From the NCBI GenBank assembly GCA_965215215.1, contig OZ244043.1, forward strand, positions 1,674,001 through 1,738,000: a stretch of 64,000 bases of DNA, read 5' to 3'. The DNA comes from CALDTK01 sp965215215 (GTDB lineage Bacteria > Bacteroidota > Bacteroidia > Chitinophagales > Saprospiraceae). The position numbers and the translations under genes are program-made. This document shows, in pieces, positions 1 through 8,435 of the stretch; within the stretch, counting starts at the first letter, position 1, and every line of letters begins with the position of its first letter. Under the pieces are notes generated by a model. That model saw only the letters and a list, made by a program, of their open reading frames with translations, made no database searches and was not told the origin of the DNA.

Positions 1-1
1 C

Positions 2-220
2 GAGCGCACGCTGCTCGCGTACCTGCGCACGGCCCTCGGGCTGCTCGGCGGCGGGGTGGCCATGCTCCACTTCCTCGATGCCCCGCGTACGACCCTCGTG
101 GGCTGGGCGCTCGTGGGCCTGTCGCTGCCCGTGTTCGTCTTTGGCGTGTGGCGATTCTTCGGCATGCGCCGCAAGCTGCGGCTCACACCCCGGCCAGCGG
201 ACGTGGATCGGGGCAGTTAG
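2..220 (+). CDS. DUF202 family membrane protein, 3' part
   Basis: An open frame runs in from the left edge and ends at a TAG at 218-220 (72 residues visible). It begins with the ERTLLAYLRTALGLL pattern typical of DUF202/YidH-like small membrane proteins. Two hydrophobic segments follow, then a short basic tail (FFGMRRKLRL). The start lies outside the window. DUF202 proteins are small inner-membrane proteins of unknown function. The 3' end overlaps the end of the convergent M23 peptidase gene. The family call rests on the RT-L-A-L-RTALG motif only. Confidence 0.7.
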   Translation, partial: ERTLLAYLRTALGLLGGGVAMLHFLDAPRTTLVGWALVGLSLPVFVFGVWRFFGMRRKLRLTPRPADVDRGS

Positions 221-818
221 CGGCGTACGCCTCCCGCTCTTCGGCGAAACACACGCCGGGGTAATCGCCCACGTAGCCCTGCAGATCGCGGATCACCTGA
301 AAGTGGAGGTGGGGTGGCCACCCGCCGTTTTCCGAGGCGCCGCCGAAGGTGGCGAGTCGCGCGCCGGGCCGGACCTCCCGTCCTACGACGAGGCGGGTGA
401 GAGAGGCCCGCGCGAGGTGACCGTACAGGGTGTAGAAACCCGCGTGTTCGAGCACGATCGTGGGTCCGTAGTTGCGCCCCATCCCGTTGTCGGCGAAGGA
501 GTGGATGCGGCCGGGCAGGGGCACGTAAACGGGGGTGCCCGCCGGACCCCAGATGTCGAGCCCGAGGTGAATGCAGCGGGCGCGGGCGCCAATCCTGCCC
601 GCCTCGGCGAAGCGTGGGGTGGTGTACAGCGCGCGATCTTCGAGGTAGCCCCCGACGCCGAATCCGGCGGAAGCATCGGCGAGGGCACGCTCCACGACCC
701 GGGTGAAGCGAGGCAGCTCGGTGTAGTCCGCCGGACCGGAGAAGAGGGTGGAGGTGCGGGAGAGGTCGAGGGGTGCGACGGATCGCGCCCGCACTACGGG
801 GTGGGTGGCTTCGGTCAA
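183..818 (-). CDS. M23 family metallopeptidase
   Basis: Probable peptidoglycan endopeptidase of the LytM/M23 type, which cleaves cell-wall cross-bridges in the periplasm. The zinc-ligand pattern HLGLDIW (H-x3-D) is visible, followed by a beta-rich core with TLYGHL and the second motif HLHF (H-x-H), so the active site looks complete. The open frame extends upstream to 1007, but those 63 residues are Arg/Ala-rich, look non-coding and would run into the divergent gene at 1000. I therefore prefer a TTG start at 818; a GTG slightly downstream is also possible. No clear signal peptide follows from this start, so the N-terminus is uncertain. Confidence 0.75.
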   Translation of the reverse strand: MTEATHPVVRARSVAPLDLSRTSTLFSGPADYTELPRFTRVVERALADASAGFGVGGYLEDRALYTTPRFAEAGRIGARARCIHLGLDIWGPAGTPVYVPLPGRIHSFADNGMGRNYGPTIVLEHAGFYTLYGHLARASLTRLVVGREVRPGARLATFGGASENGGWPPHLHFQVIRDLQGYVGDYPGVCFAEEREAYAANCPDPRPLAGV

Positions 819-999
819 GGTTGCTGAGCGGTCGGTTTTGGGCCGGGACTGGTTTTGCGGGAGCGCAAGTAACGCCAGCGCGCGCGCGCGTCGGCGGTAT
901 CGAGCGCGAATCCTAGAACCGGTGCAGGGAGCCCGTCGAGCGGTGGCGGCAAACCGCACGCCCGGGCGAGCTGGCCCACTAATCGCTAAGGGAGTGGCT

Positions 1000-1233
1000 A
1001 TGAACAATCACATCCAGTCGACCGCCGAGCAGGCGACTACCCAACCTTTCCTCGGTGGCCGTTCGGCGACCACGCTACTCGCCCTCGCCGTGGCCGCCGG
1101 CGTGGCCGTCGGGTTTATCCTCTTCGCGTTCGGCGAGGGCGCCGGGCTCATCTCGGCTTCGGCGCGCTACACCAACCTCGCGCTCGTGCTCGCCGTACCC
1201 GCGATCATCTTCTTCGGCTCGCGCCGGAGCTGA
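1000..1233 (+). CDS. Small two-helix membrane protein
   Basis: A 77-residue protein with two predicted membrane helices: one rich in Ala/Val/Gly (LLALAVAAGVAVGFILFAF) and one near the C-terminus (LALVLAVPAIIFF), ending GSRRS. The frame is open further upstream, but the ATG at 1000 is preceded by the purine-rich AAGGGAG, a good ribosome-binding site and unusual for this phylum. I recognise no family. It lies between the divergent M23 gene and the alcohol dehydrogenase and shows no link to either. Confidence 0.65.
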   Translation: MNNHIQSTAEQATTQPFLGGRSATTLLALAVAAGVAVGFILFAFGEGAGLISASARYTNLALVLAVPAIIFFGSRRS

Positions 1234-1327
1234 GGCTTCCGGTTCCCAGACACGTACACGCGGCGCCCAACAAACAAGTGGGGTGTGGGTGACCTGATCC
1301 TAGTTCAGGCTATAACACCACACTTTC

Positions 1328-2497
1328 ATGAAGGCACTCACTTGGCACGGGCAATCGGACGTCCGCGTAGACACGCACCCCGACCCGAAGATTCTCGACC
1401 CGAAGGACGCGATCATCCGCGTGACCTCCACCGCGATCTGCGGCTCGGATCTCCACCTCTACGACAATTACGTCCCGATGATGAAATCGGGCGACATCAT
1501 CGGCCACGAGCCGATGGGCATCGTCGAGGAAGTGGGTTCGGAGGTGAGGAACCTCCGGCGCGGCGACCGCGTGGTGGTGTCGTTTACGATCTCGTGCGGT
1601 AGTTGCTGGTGGTGTGAGCACAGCATGTACTCCCTGTGCGACACGACCAATCCGAAGCCCGAGAACGCGGCCGCGGAGATGGGCTACTCGCCCGCCGCCA
1701 TCTACGGCTACTCGCACCTCACGGGCGGTATCCCCGGCGGCCAGGCCGAGCTGATGCGCGTGCCGCACGCCGACCTCGGCACCATCAAGATCGAGAGCGA
1801 TCTCGCCGACGAGCAGGTGCTCTTCCTCTCCGACATCTTCCCGACCGGCTACATGGCCGCCGAGCAGGCGCAGATCGAGCAGGGCGACACGGTCGCCGTT
1901 TGGGGGTGTGGCCCCGTGGGGCAGTTCGCCATCCAGAGTGCCTGGATGCTCGGGGCCGAGCGCGTGATCGCCATCGACAGCGTACCCGAGCGCCTGGCCC
2001 TGGCCCGCAGCGCCGGTCGTGCCGAAACGCTCGACTTCTCCGAGGATGACGTCGTCGAGCGCCTCAAGGAGATGACCAACGGCCGCGGCCCGGATCGTTG
2101 CATCGAGGCCGTCGGCGCCGAAGCGCACGCCTCGAATCAAGTCACCGTAGCCGCCGACGCGGTCAAGATGGCGATGCACGTGCACAGCGACCACCCCTAC
2201 GCGCTCAGCCAGGCCATCGTGGCCTGCCGCAAGGGCGGCACGCTTTCCGTACCCGGCGTGTACGCCGGCGCCGTGACCATTCCCTTCGGTGCGGCCATGA
2301 ACAAGGCCCTCACCATCAAGACCGGCCAGACGCACGTGCAGGCGTACATGAAGCCGCTGCTCGCGAAGATCGAGAACGGGGAGATCGATCCGAGTGTAAT
2401 CATTACGCACATCGAGCCGTTGTCGAATGCACCGGCCATGTACAAGACCTTCCGTGAAAAGGAGGACGGCTGCATTAAGGTCGTCTTGAAACCCTAG
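1328..2497 (+). CDS. Zinc-dependent alcohol dehydrogenase
   Basis: 389-residue medium-chain dehydrogenase of the zinc alcohol/glutathione-independent formaldehyde dehydrogenase type. The catalytic zinc ligands are visible as Cys38 (AICGSDLH) and His60-Glu61 (GHEPMG). A structural zinc lobe has Cys90, 93, 96 and 104. A Rossmann nucleotide-binding motif (WGCGPVGQ) lies near residue 195. It should oxidise an alcohol or aldehyde with NAD(P); the substrate cannot be read from sequence. The start ATG follows an AT-containing leader. The stop codon overlaps the stop of the convergent gene at 2494 within a CTAG. Confidence 0.9.
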   Translation: MKALTWHGQSDVRVDTHPDPKILDPKDAIIRVTSTAICGSDLHLYDNYVPMMKSGDIIGHEPMGIVEEVGSEVRNLRRGDRVVVSFTISCGSCWWCEHSMYSLCDTTNPKPENAAAEMGYSPAAIYGYSHLTGGIPGGQAELMRVPHADLGTIKIESDLADEQVLFLSDIFPTGYMAAEQAQIEQGDTVAVWGCGPVGQFAIQSAWMLGAERVIAIDSVPERLALARSAGRAETLDFSEDDVVERLKEMTNGRGPDRCIEAVGAEAHASNQVTVAADAVKMAMHVHSDHPYALSQAIVACRKGGTLSVPGVYAGAVTIPFGAAMNKALTIKTGQTHVQAYMKPLLAKIENGEIDPSVIITHIEPLSNAPAMYKTFREKEDGCIKVVLKP

Positions 2498-3003
2498 AAA
2501 CCAGGCACGCCGGGAGTGCGGTCGGTGACGACCAGCTCCCGGTAGCCGTAGGTCGGGTCGACCTCACGGTCGAAACGCACCGCCGGGCTACTGCCGAGTA
2601 CCAGCTCGGCAGTCGTGTATACGGGGTTACCCTCGAGCAGGTGGCCACCGATCACGCGCCCCTCACCGTCGGCCAGGCCGACGTGCAGGTGCGCGGCGTC
2701 CGCGCTGAGCGTCCCCGTTAGGCTCACGATCTCGAACGGCCCGCTTGCGCTAAAACCCGCGTCACGTCCCGCGAACCGCAAGTGGCAAGCCTCGAGACTG
2801 CCGACGCAGGTTACGATCCAGGCGGCGGACAGTTGGTGTGTTTTGGCGAAAGCCAGCAGGGAGCGCTTGAGGTCGTCGCCGGGGCGGAGGCGGAGGGCGT
2901 GCGTCACGGCCGTAAAGTTCGGTCGAAAGTCCCTAACCGGCGTCTGAACGACAAGTGTACGGGAAGCGACGAGTAGGGTGCTTACGGCTAGGAGCTTACG
3001 CAG
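2494..3003 (-). CDS. PPC/DUF296 domain protein, exported
   Basis: About 170 residues, dominated by a PPC (DUF296) domain: DDLKRSLLAFAK, AAWIVTCVGSLE, LTGTLS and HLHVGLADGEGRVIGGHL are its usual blocks, ending with a strand run before VDPTYGYREL. Prokaryotic members are small trimeric proteins of unclear, possibly ligand-binding, function. A hydrophobic N-terminal stretch (RKLLAVSTLLVASRTLVV) suggests export. No ATG is available. The frame is open to 3489 but that part is antisense to nagB. I place the start at a CTG at 3003; a TTG at 3093 is an alternative. Two mini-hairpin repeats in opposite orientation lie in the gene (2743-2756 and 2840-2853). Confidence 0.7.
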   Translation of the reverse strand: MRKLLAVSTLLVASRTLVVQTPVRDFRPNFTAVTHALRLRPGDDLKRSLLAFAKTHQLSAAWIVTCVGSLEACHLRFAGRDAGFSASGPFEIVSLTGTLSADAAHLHVGLADGEGRVIGGHLLEGNPVYTTAELVLGSSPAVRFDREVDPTYGYRELVVTDRTPGVPGF

Positions 3004-3153
3004 GGGAGCGATGCGCTGTCTGAGATCCGAGGAGCGGGCGTCGGGTTGGTGGGCCGGCGCAATCGTACCGCTTTGCGCGCGTATCGCTAGCAACTTGCTG
3101 CCACGCGTAGCCACATTTGCTATATCCCGATGGTGTAAAGACCTTAGCGCGCA

Positions 3154-5109
3154 ATGGACATACAGAGCTCTCCCCTTACGATAGAACGCGGTGCCCCCGA
3201 GCGGGTGCCGGTAAATGTCTACCCTACATCGGCCGCCGCATCGCTGGCCGTAGCCGAGCGAATCGCCGAGTTGATTCGGGAACGGGCCGGGGCCGGACGC
3301 AAGTGTGTGCTCGGCCTCGCCACCGGATCTACGCCGGTGAGCGTGTACGACCAGCTGGTGCGCATGCACAAGGAGGACGGGCTGAGCTTCGCCAACGTGG
3401 TGAGCTTCAACCTCGACGAGTATTACCCCATGGACCCGCGCGAGCTCCAAAGCTACGTGCGCTTCATGCGGGAGCACCTCTTCGATCACGTCGACATCCC
3501 CGACGACCAGTGGAACGTACCCGACGGTACGGTGAGCCGCGAGGAGGTGGACGCTTACGCGAAAACTTACGAGCAGTCGATCGTCGACGCGGGGGGTATC
3601 GACTTACAACTGCTCGGTATCGGACGCACCGGTCACATCGGTTTCAACGAGCCGGGCTCGGGTCCGAATACGACCACCCGCCTCGTGACGCTCGACCACA
3701 TGACCGTGACCGACGCGGCGAGCGACTTCTTCGGTGAGGAGAACGTGCCACGCAAGGCCATCACGATGGGCGTCGGGACCATCCTCGACGCGCGCGAGAT
3801 CGTACTCATGGCCTGGGGCGAGGGCAAGGCGCGCGTGATCCGCGAGACGGTGCAGGGTACGGTAACCGACGCCATTCCGGCGACCTACCTGCAGCGCCAC
3901 CCGAACGCGACGATCATGCTCGACGAGGCCGCCGCGGCGCGCATGACGCGGGTGGATACGCCGTGGCTCCTCGAGCCCGTGGTTTGGGACGACGAGCTCA
4001 CGCACAAGGCCGTGATCTGGCTCAGCGGTAAAGTGGGCCTGCCCGTGCTGAAGCTCACCAACCGCCACTACGCCGAGCACGGGATGGCCGACCTGATTAC
4101 GGCCAGCGACGGCGGAGCGTACGACATCAACCTGAAGATCTTCAACCGCCTCCAGCACAGCATCACGGGTTGGCCGGGCGGCAAGCCGGACGCCGATGAC
4201 ACCAACCGTCCGGAGCGCGCCGAGCCGGCGCACAAGCGGGTGATCATCTTCTCGCCGCACCCGGACGACGACGTGATCTCGATGGGGGGAACGTTCATCC
4301 GCCTCGTGGATCAAGGTCACGAGGTGCACGTCGCCTACCAGACCTCGGGCAACATCGCCGTTTTCGACGAGGACGTGGTGCGTTTCGCCGACTTCGCCGC
4401 CGACTACACCGACGCCTTCGACCTGGCCGGCGACCGGGCCGATTCGCTGCTTATCAAGGTGCGCGAAGGGCTGGCCGAAAAGGAGCCGGGCGACGTCGAT
4501 ACCCCCGCGGTGCAGAGCATCAAGGGGATCATCCGCCGGGGGGAGGCAAAAGCCGCCTGCCGTTACGTGGGCGTACCCGACGAGCGCGTGCACTTTCAAG
4601 ATTTGCCGTTTTACGAAACGGGTACGGTGCGCAAGAAGCCGATCGGCCCGGAGGACATCGCCATCGTGCGCGCGCTACTCGAGGAGGTGAAGCCACACCA
4701 GATCTTTGCCGCCGGCGACCTGTCCGATCCGCACGGGACGCACCGGGTGTGCCTCGCCGCGATTTACGCGGCCCTGGCGGAGTGCGAGGGCCAGGACTGG
4801 CTGGAAGACTGCTGGCTCTGGCTCTACCGCGGTGCCTGGCAGGAGTGGTCCGTCGAGGAGACGACCATGGCCGTGCCGATCTCACCCGACGAGCTACTCA
4901 AGAAGCGTCGCGCCATCTTCAAGCACCAGTCGCAAAAAGACCGGCCGCTCTTCCCGGGCAACGACGCGCGCGAGTTTTGGCAGCGGGCCGAAGAACGCAA
5001 CCACGCCACGGCGAAGGCCTACGACGAGCTCGGCATGGCGGAGTACGAGGCCGTGGAGAGCTTCCGGCGCGTGGCTACGCCTGGATCGCGGCAGGTGGTG
5101 GAGTATTAG
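3154..5109 (+). CDS. nagB: Glucosamine-6-phosphate deaminase fused to a PIG-L deacetylase-like domain
   Basis: 651 residues in two domains, an arrangement common in Bacteroidota. Residues about 20-290 are NagB, converting glucosamine-6-phosphate to fructose-6-phosphate and ammonia: LGLATGSTP at 53-61, SFNLDEYYPM with Asp88, and GIGRTGHIGFNEPGS with His161. The Asp found before GHI in E. coli NagB is Thr159 here, which I believe is usual for this fusion subfamily. Residues about 360-651 are PIG-L/LmbE-like, with the zinc motif HPDDD starting at His369 and DPHGTH near 527. This domain deacetylates amino-sugar conjugates in other families; its role here is inferred. A mini-hairpin repeat at 3553-3566 encodes AYAKT. 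Confidence 0.92.
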   Translation: MDIQSSPLTIERGAPERVPVNVYPTSAAASLAVAERIAELIRERAGAGRKCVLGLATGSTPVSVYDQLVRMHKEDGLSFANVVSFNLDEYYPMDPRELQSYVRFMREHLFDHVDIPDDQWNVPDGTVSREEVDAYAKTYEQSIVDAGGIDLQLLGIGRTGHIGFNEPGSGPNTTTRLVTLDHMTVTDAASDFFGEENVPRKAITMGVGTILDAREIVLMAWGEGKARVIRETVQGTVTDAIPATYLQRHPNATIMLDEAAAARMTRVDTPWLLEPVVWDDELTHKAVIWLSGKVGLPVLKLTNRHYAEHGMADLITASDGGAYDINLKIFNRLQHSITGWPGGKPDADDTNRPERAEPAHKRVIIFSPHPDDDVISMGGTFIRLVDQGHEVHVAYQTSGNIAVFDEDVVRFADFAADYTDAFDLAGDRADSLLIKVREGLAEKEPGDVDTPAVQSIKGIIRRGEAKAACRYVGVPDERVHFQDLPFYETGTVRKKPIGPEDIAIVRALLEEVKPHQIFAAGDLSDPHGTHRVCLAAIYAALAECEGQDWLEDCWLWLYRGAWQEWSVEETTMAVPISPDELLKKRRAIFKHQSQKDRPLFPGNDAREFWQRAEERNHATAKAYDELGMAEYEAVESFRRVATPGSRQVVEY

Positions 5110-5118
5110 GGAGTGCGC

Positions 5119-7338
5119 TCAACTCGCCTCCAGCGTATCGCTGTACTCCGTCACCAAGCGGAGGATATCGGCCCCGTACCGCTCGACGGTAACCTTGCCG
5201 ATACCGTGGATGCTCTTGAGCTCCCGGTTGTCGCGGGGCAGGGTGTCCGCTACGCCCAGCAGCGCCCGGGTGGTGAGAATGGTGTAGGCGGGGTTACCGG
5301 CCTCGCTCGCTCGCTCTCCGCGCCAAGCACGTAGGGTGGCGAACAGCGCGGGGTGGTTCGTCCTTGACGCCGCCTGATCGGTGGTCTGGGAGGGTACGCG
5401 CTGGCCGCCGCCGGAGCTACTGCGAGAGCGCCGGGAGTTGCTCTCGGGGTCCGCGAGATCCGCCGCGACGCGGGCGCGGATGAAGGCTTGCGGATCGAAA
5501 TCCCCCGCGGCTACCGCCGCGAGTTCGGCGGCCTTGACGCGTTCCAGCTTCTCGATCTCGGCTAAGTGCTCCTCGGTACGCTTGGTGACTTCAGCGTTGT
5601 CGCTCGCGAAGTCGATGGCCCTCAGTGCCGCCTGGAGCGTGTCGGTAAGCTGCCCGGCGAAATAGTGAGCGCCCCGGCGGGCGCGGTCGGGTACGGTTAC
5701 CGTATCACCGCCGTACTCGGCCGACAGCAGCAGCTCTTCCAGGGGGCCGCGGAACCCCTCGGCGAACTCGAATATCTTCCGCTCGCCCGCCGCAACGAGG
5801 GCCTCGGCCCGCTTAGCATCCGGGATGACGTAGGAGCGTTCGTGCTCGAGGTAGTAGCGGAGCAGCCCGTTGTACGCGTGGTAAAGTTGCCGAAAATCGA
5901 AGGTTTGGCGCAGTAGGTCGCGTTGAAAGTCGGCTTTCGCCTCGGCGAGCTGCAGCGCATCGGGGGCAACCTCGCGGGCCTGCTCCGTGTACCGGCTCAC
6001 CTGCTTGTCGGTCTGCACGCTCGCGCGGCCGATCCGCGAGATGAGGACCAAACCCTCGAAGGTGCGGCAGCGGCTCAGCGCCACGTACACCTGCCCGTGC
6101 GCGAAGGCCGCGGCCGCGTCGATGACGACGCGTTCGAAGGTGAGGCCCTGGGATTTGTGGATCGTGATCGCCCAGGCGAGTTTTAGGGGTACCTGCGTGA
6201 AAGAGCCGACCACCTGCTCGCCGACTCGCTTGGAGCGCTCGTCGAGCTGGTACTTGGTGTTCTCCCAGGTGGTGGGCGCGGCGACGATCTCGCGTGTACC
6301 GCCGCCGTCGTTCGCGTCGCAGGTTACGGTGACGGTTTCTTCGTCGAACGCCGTAATCCGGCCGATCAGCCCGTTGTAGTAGGCACGCGCCTCGGAGATG
6401 TCGTTGCGTACGAACATGACCTGGGCTCCGAGCTTCAGCTCGAGCTTCGCGGCGGTGGGGTAGGCGGATTCTGCGAAGTCGCCGTCGACCGTCGCCGTGT
6501 AGACCTCCGGTTCGGCGGCTAGCTGCCCGAGTCGTTCGGCGTTGATCCGCGCGGCCCCGTTGCGGTGGGAGCTGAGCGTGATGTAGCCGGGCTCGGCGAC
6601 GGGATCGAATTCGCGAAAGCGGCTGTCGAGGCGCTCGATGACGTCGGGGGTGAGCTCGTTGCGGCGCACGTGTCCGAGCAACTCAATGAAGTCCGCGTCG
6701 CTTTGCCGGTAGATGTGTTGGAGCTCGACGGTGGTCACCCCCGCGCCGCGTAGGGCGACGCTGCTGAAGAAGTAAGGGGTGTCGTAGGTGCTGCGCAGGG
6801 AGGCCCACTCGTCGTCGCGGACCACGGGCGGGAGCTGGTGGAGGTCGCCGATCAGGAGCAGCTGTACGCCGCCGAAGGGGCGCGAGCGATCGCGGTAGCG
6901 GCGCAGCACGAAGTCGATCGCGTCGAGCACGTCGGCGCGCACCATGCTGATCTCATCGATGATGAGCAGGTCGAGTCCGCGGAGCACGCGCTGTTTCGAC
7001 TTGGCGAGTTGTCGGCGTCCGAGCTCCGAACGCAGGCGCTCGGGGGTGAGGAGGCCGAAGGGAAGCTGAAAGAGCGAGTGGATGGTGGAGCCGCGCGCGT
7101 TGATGGCGGCAACTCCTGTGGGGGCGGCGACGACGAGTTGCTTGTCGACGGTTTCGCGGATGCGGTGGAGGAGGGTGGTCTTGCCGGTGCCGGCCCGGCC
7201 GGTGAGGAAGACGTGGCGGTTGGTGTCGCGGACGAAGGCGTAGGCGAGGTCGGCTTCGGGGTTGGGGGCCTGGGGTAGGGGTGCGGTGGGCGCTTCCCCG
7301 GACAGAAGCCCGGGGTGCATACTTTCGGTGGGGGTCAT
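5119..7338 (-). CDS. PIF1-like helicase with C-terminal HRDC domain
   Basis: 739-residue superfamily 1 helicase. Walker A is GRAGTGKT at residues 47-54, followed by AAPTGVAAIN (motif Ia); Walker B is LLIIDEIS with Asp128-Glu129. The late helicase motifs appear as AITIHKSQGLTF and YVALSRC. This matches the PIF1/RRM3/RecD2-like group. The C-terminal part, after a Ser/Arg-rich linker, resembles an HRDC or HTH domain used for DNA binding (LKSIHGIGKVTVERYGADIL). It should unwind DNA using ATP, probably in repair or replication. The first ATG (7338) is followed by a second at residue 7. The gene is convergent with nagB, 9 bp apart. Confidence 0.88.
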   Translation of the reverse strand: MTPTESMHPGLLSGEAPTAPLPQAPNPEADLAYAFVRDTNRHVFLTGRAGTGKTTLLHRIRETVDKQLVVAAPTGVAAINARGSTIHSLFQLPFGLLTPERLRSELGRRQLAKSKQRVLRGLDLLIIDEISMVRADVLDAIDFVLRRYRDRSRPFGGVQLLLIGDLHQLPPVVRDDEWASLRSTYDTPYFFSSVALRGAGVTTVELQHIYRQSDADFIELLGHVRRNELTPDVIERLDSRFREFDPVAEPGYITLSSHRNGAARINAERLGQLAAEPEVYTATVDGDFAESAYPTAAKLELKLGAQVMFVRNDISEARAYYNGLIGRITAFDEETVTVTCDANDGGGTREIVAAPTTWENTKYQLDERSKRVGEQVVGSFTQVPLKLAWAITIHKSQGLTFERVVIDAAAAFAHGQVYVALSRCRTFEGLVLISRIGRASVQTDKQVSRYTEQAREVAPDALQLAEAKADFQRDLLRQTFDFRQLYHAYNGLLRYYLEHERSYVIPDAKRAEALVAAGERKIFEFAEGFRGPLEELLLSAEYGGDTVTVPDRARRGAHYFAGQLTDTLQAALRAIDFASDNAEVTKRTEEHLAEIEKLERVKAAELAAVAAGDFDPQAFIRARVAADLADPESNSRRSRSSSGGGQRVPSQTTDQAASRTNHPALFATLRAWRGERASEAGNPAYTILTTRALLGVADTLPRDNRELKSIHGIGKVTVERYGADILRLVTEYSDTLEAS

Positions 7339-7473
7339 TTCGATCTGGGTTCTCTGCGGAGATTGTAGTGGCCGCGGCTCTCTAGGCGTAATTAATACAC
7401 TTTGTTTTTAATCGATCGGTAGTTTAGCAAAATTGGTGTGGTGGGCCCGGGGTGAGCGGTGCAGATTTGCGGC

Positions 7474-8280
7474 ATGTGTGTACGCTTGGTTTTCTTCTGC
7501 GCGGGCTTCCTACTTTTCTCCTGCAAAACTGTGGAGCGTAAAGCTGGCGCCCCTAGCGCCTCCGTGAGAGCTAGCGCGGCGGAGGCACCTCAGGCAGCGA
7601 ACGACGGCCGCAACGCCGTGCGGTACGTCCGCGAAGCGGCCGAGTACACCGCGCTCTGCCGACAGGCGTACACCACCGCGCAACTCGGGCTCGACGAAGC
7701 CTTCGACGACCCTACGTGGACCGCCGCGTTGGAGCAGCGCGGCGAGTTCGGGGGGCTGCCGCCGGCGGTGGTGCTCGACGTGGATGAGACGGTGCTCAAC
7801 AACTCGGAGTACCAGGAGCGGTTGGTCGCTTCGAACGACGAGTACACCCCCGAAGGGTGGTCGGCCTGGACGGCCGAGGGGCTGGCCGGTGCGGTGCCCG
7901 GCGCCCTCGCCTACGTCCAGGAGGCCCAGGCGCGCGGGATCGCGATCGTGTACCTCACCAACCGGAAGGCCGCCGAGGAGGACGCTACCCGGCGAAACCT
8001 CACCGAGCTCGGCTTCCCCATCGACGAATCCTACGACGCCGTGCTCACCCGGGGGGAGCAGCCGGAGTGGGACACCTCCGATAAATCGACGCGGCGCGGC
8101 GCAGTGGCTAAGCAGTTCCGGATTCTGCAGTTGGTGGGGGATAACCTCGGTGATTTTTTGGGGCAAGTTGACGTGAGTACCGAAGAGCGGGCGGCGCTGG
8201 TCTCGAAGTACGCGGATTTGTGGGGGGTGCGCTGGATCGTGTTGCCGAATCCGATGTACGGGAGCTGGCTGGTCGAGTAG
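7474..8280 (+). CDS. Acid phosphatase / 5'-nucleotidase, lipoprotein e(P4) family
   Basis: Exported HAD-superfamily phosphatase of the lipoprotein e(P4)/OmpP4 type, which removes phosphate from nucleotides such as NMN outside the cytoplasm. The first residues form a lipoprotein signal ending at the lipobox LFSC. The catalytic HAD motif is VVLDVDETVLNN, where both Asp are the nucleophile and acid/base. Later motifs are IVYLTNRK (Thr/Asn), a Lys-containing STRRG region and GDNLGDF (acidic motif). I prefer the ATG at 7474; an in-frame GTG lies at 7459. The upstream 120 bp are AT-rich compared with the surroundings and likely hold the promoter. Confidence 0.87.
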   Translation: MCVRLVFFCAGFLLFSCKTVERKAGAPSASVRASAAEAPQAANDGRNAVRYVREAAEYTALCRQAYTTAQLGLDEAFDDPTWTAALEQRGEFGGLPPAVVLDVDETVLNNSEYQERLVASNDEYTPEGWSAWTAEGLAGAVPGALAYVQEAQARGIAIVYLTNRKAAEEDATRRNLTELGFPIDESYDAVLTRGEQPEWDTSDKSTRRGAVAKQFRILQLVGDNLGDFLGQVDVSTEERAALVSKYADLWGVRWIVLPNPMYGSWLVE

Positions 8281-8435
8281 CTCCGCGCTCGCTATCGAGT
8301 TACCTCAATCCCCCCGCAGGTGAGCTGTCCGTAAAGTCAGAGATAGCCGTTGCGACCGGCTCAGATTCTCGACGGTTAAAAAATTCGAGTTTACAGGGAG
8401 CATTCCGGGCCGCATTCCGTTGACCTTAGTGCAGC

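Noticed and set aside
58..827. Long plus-strand frames opposite the M23 gene
   Set aside because: They are reverse-strand shadows typical of GC-rich coding DNA; the minus strand has the H-x3-D and H-x-H motifs.
3004..3489. Upstream extension of the PPC/DUF296 frame on the minus strand
   Set aside because: It is antisense to the N-terminus of nagB, His/Arg-rich and without homology; a shadow frame.
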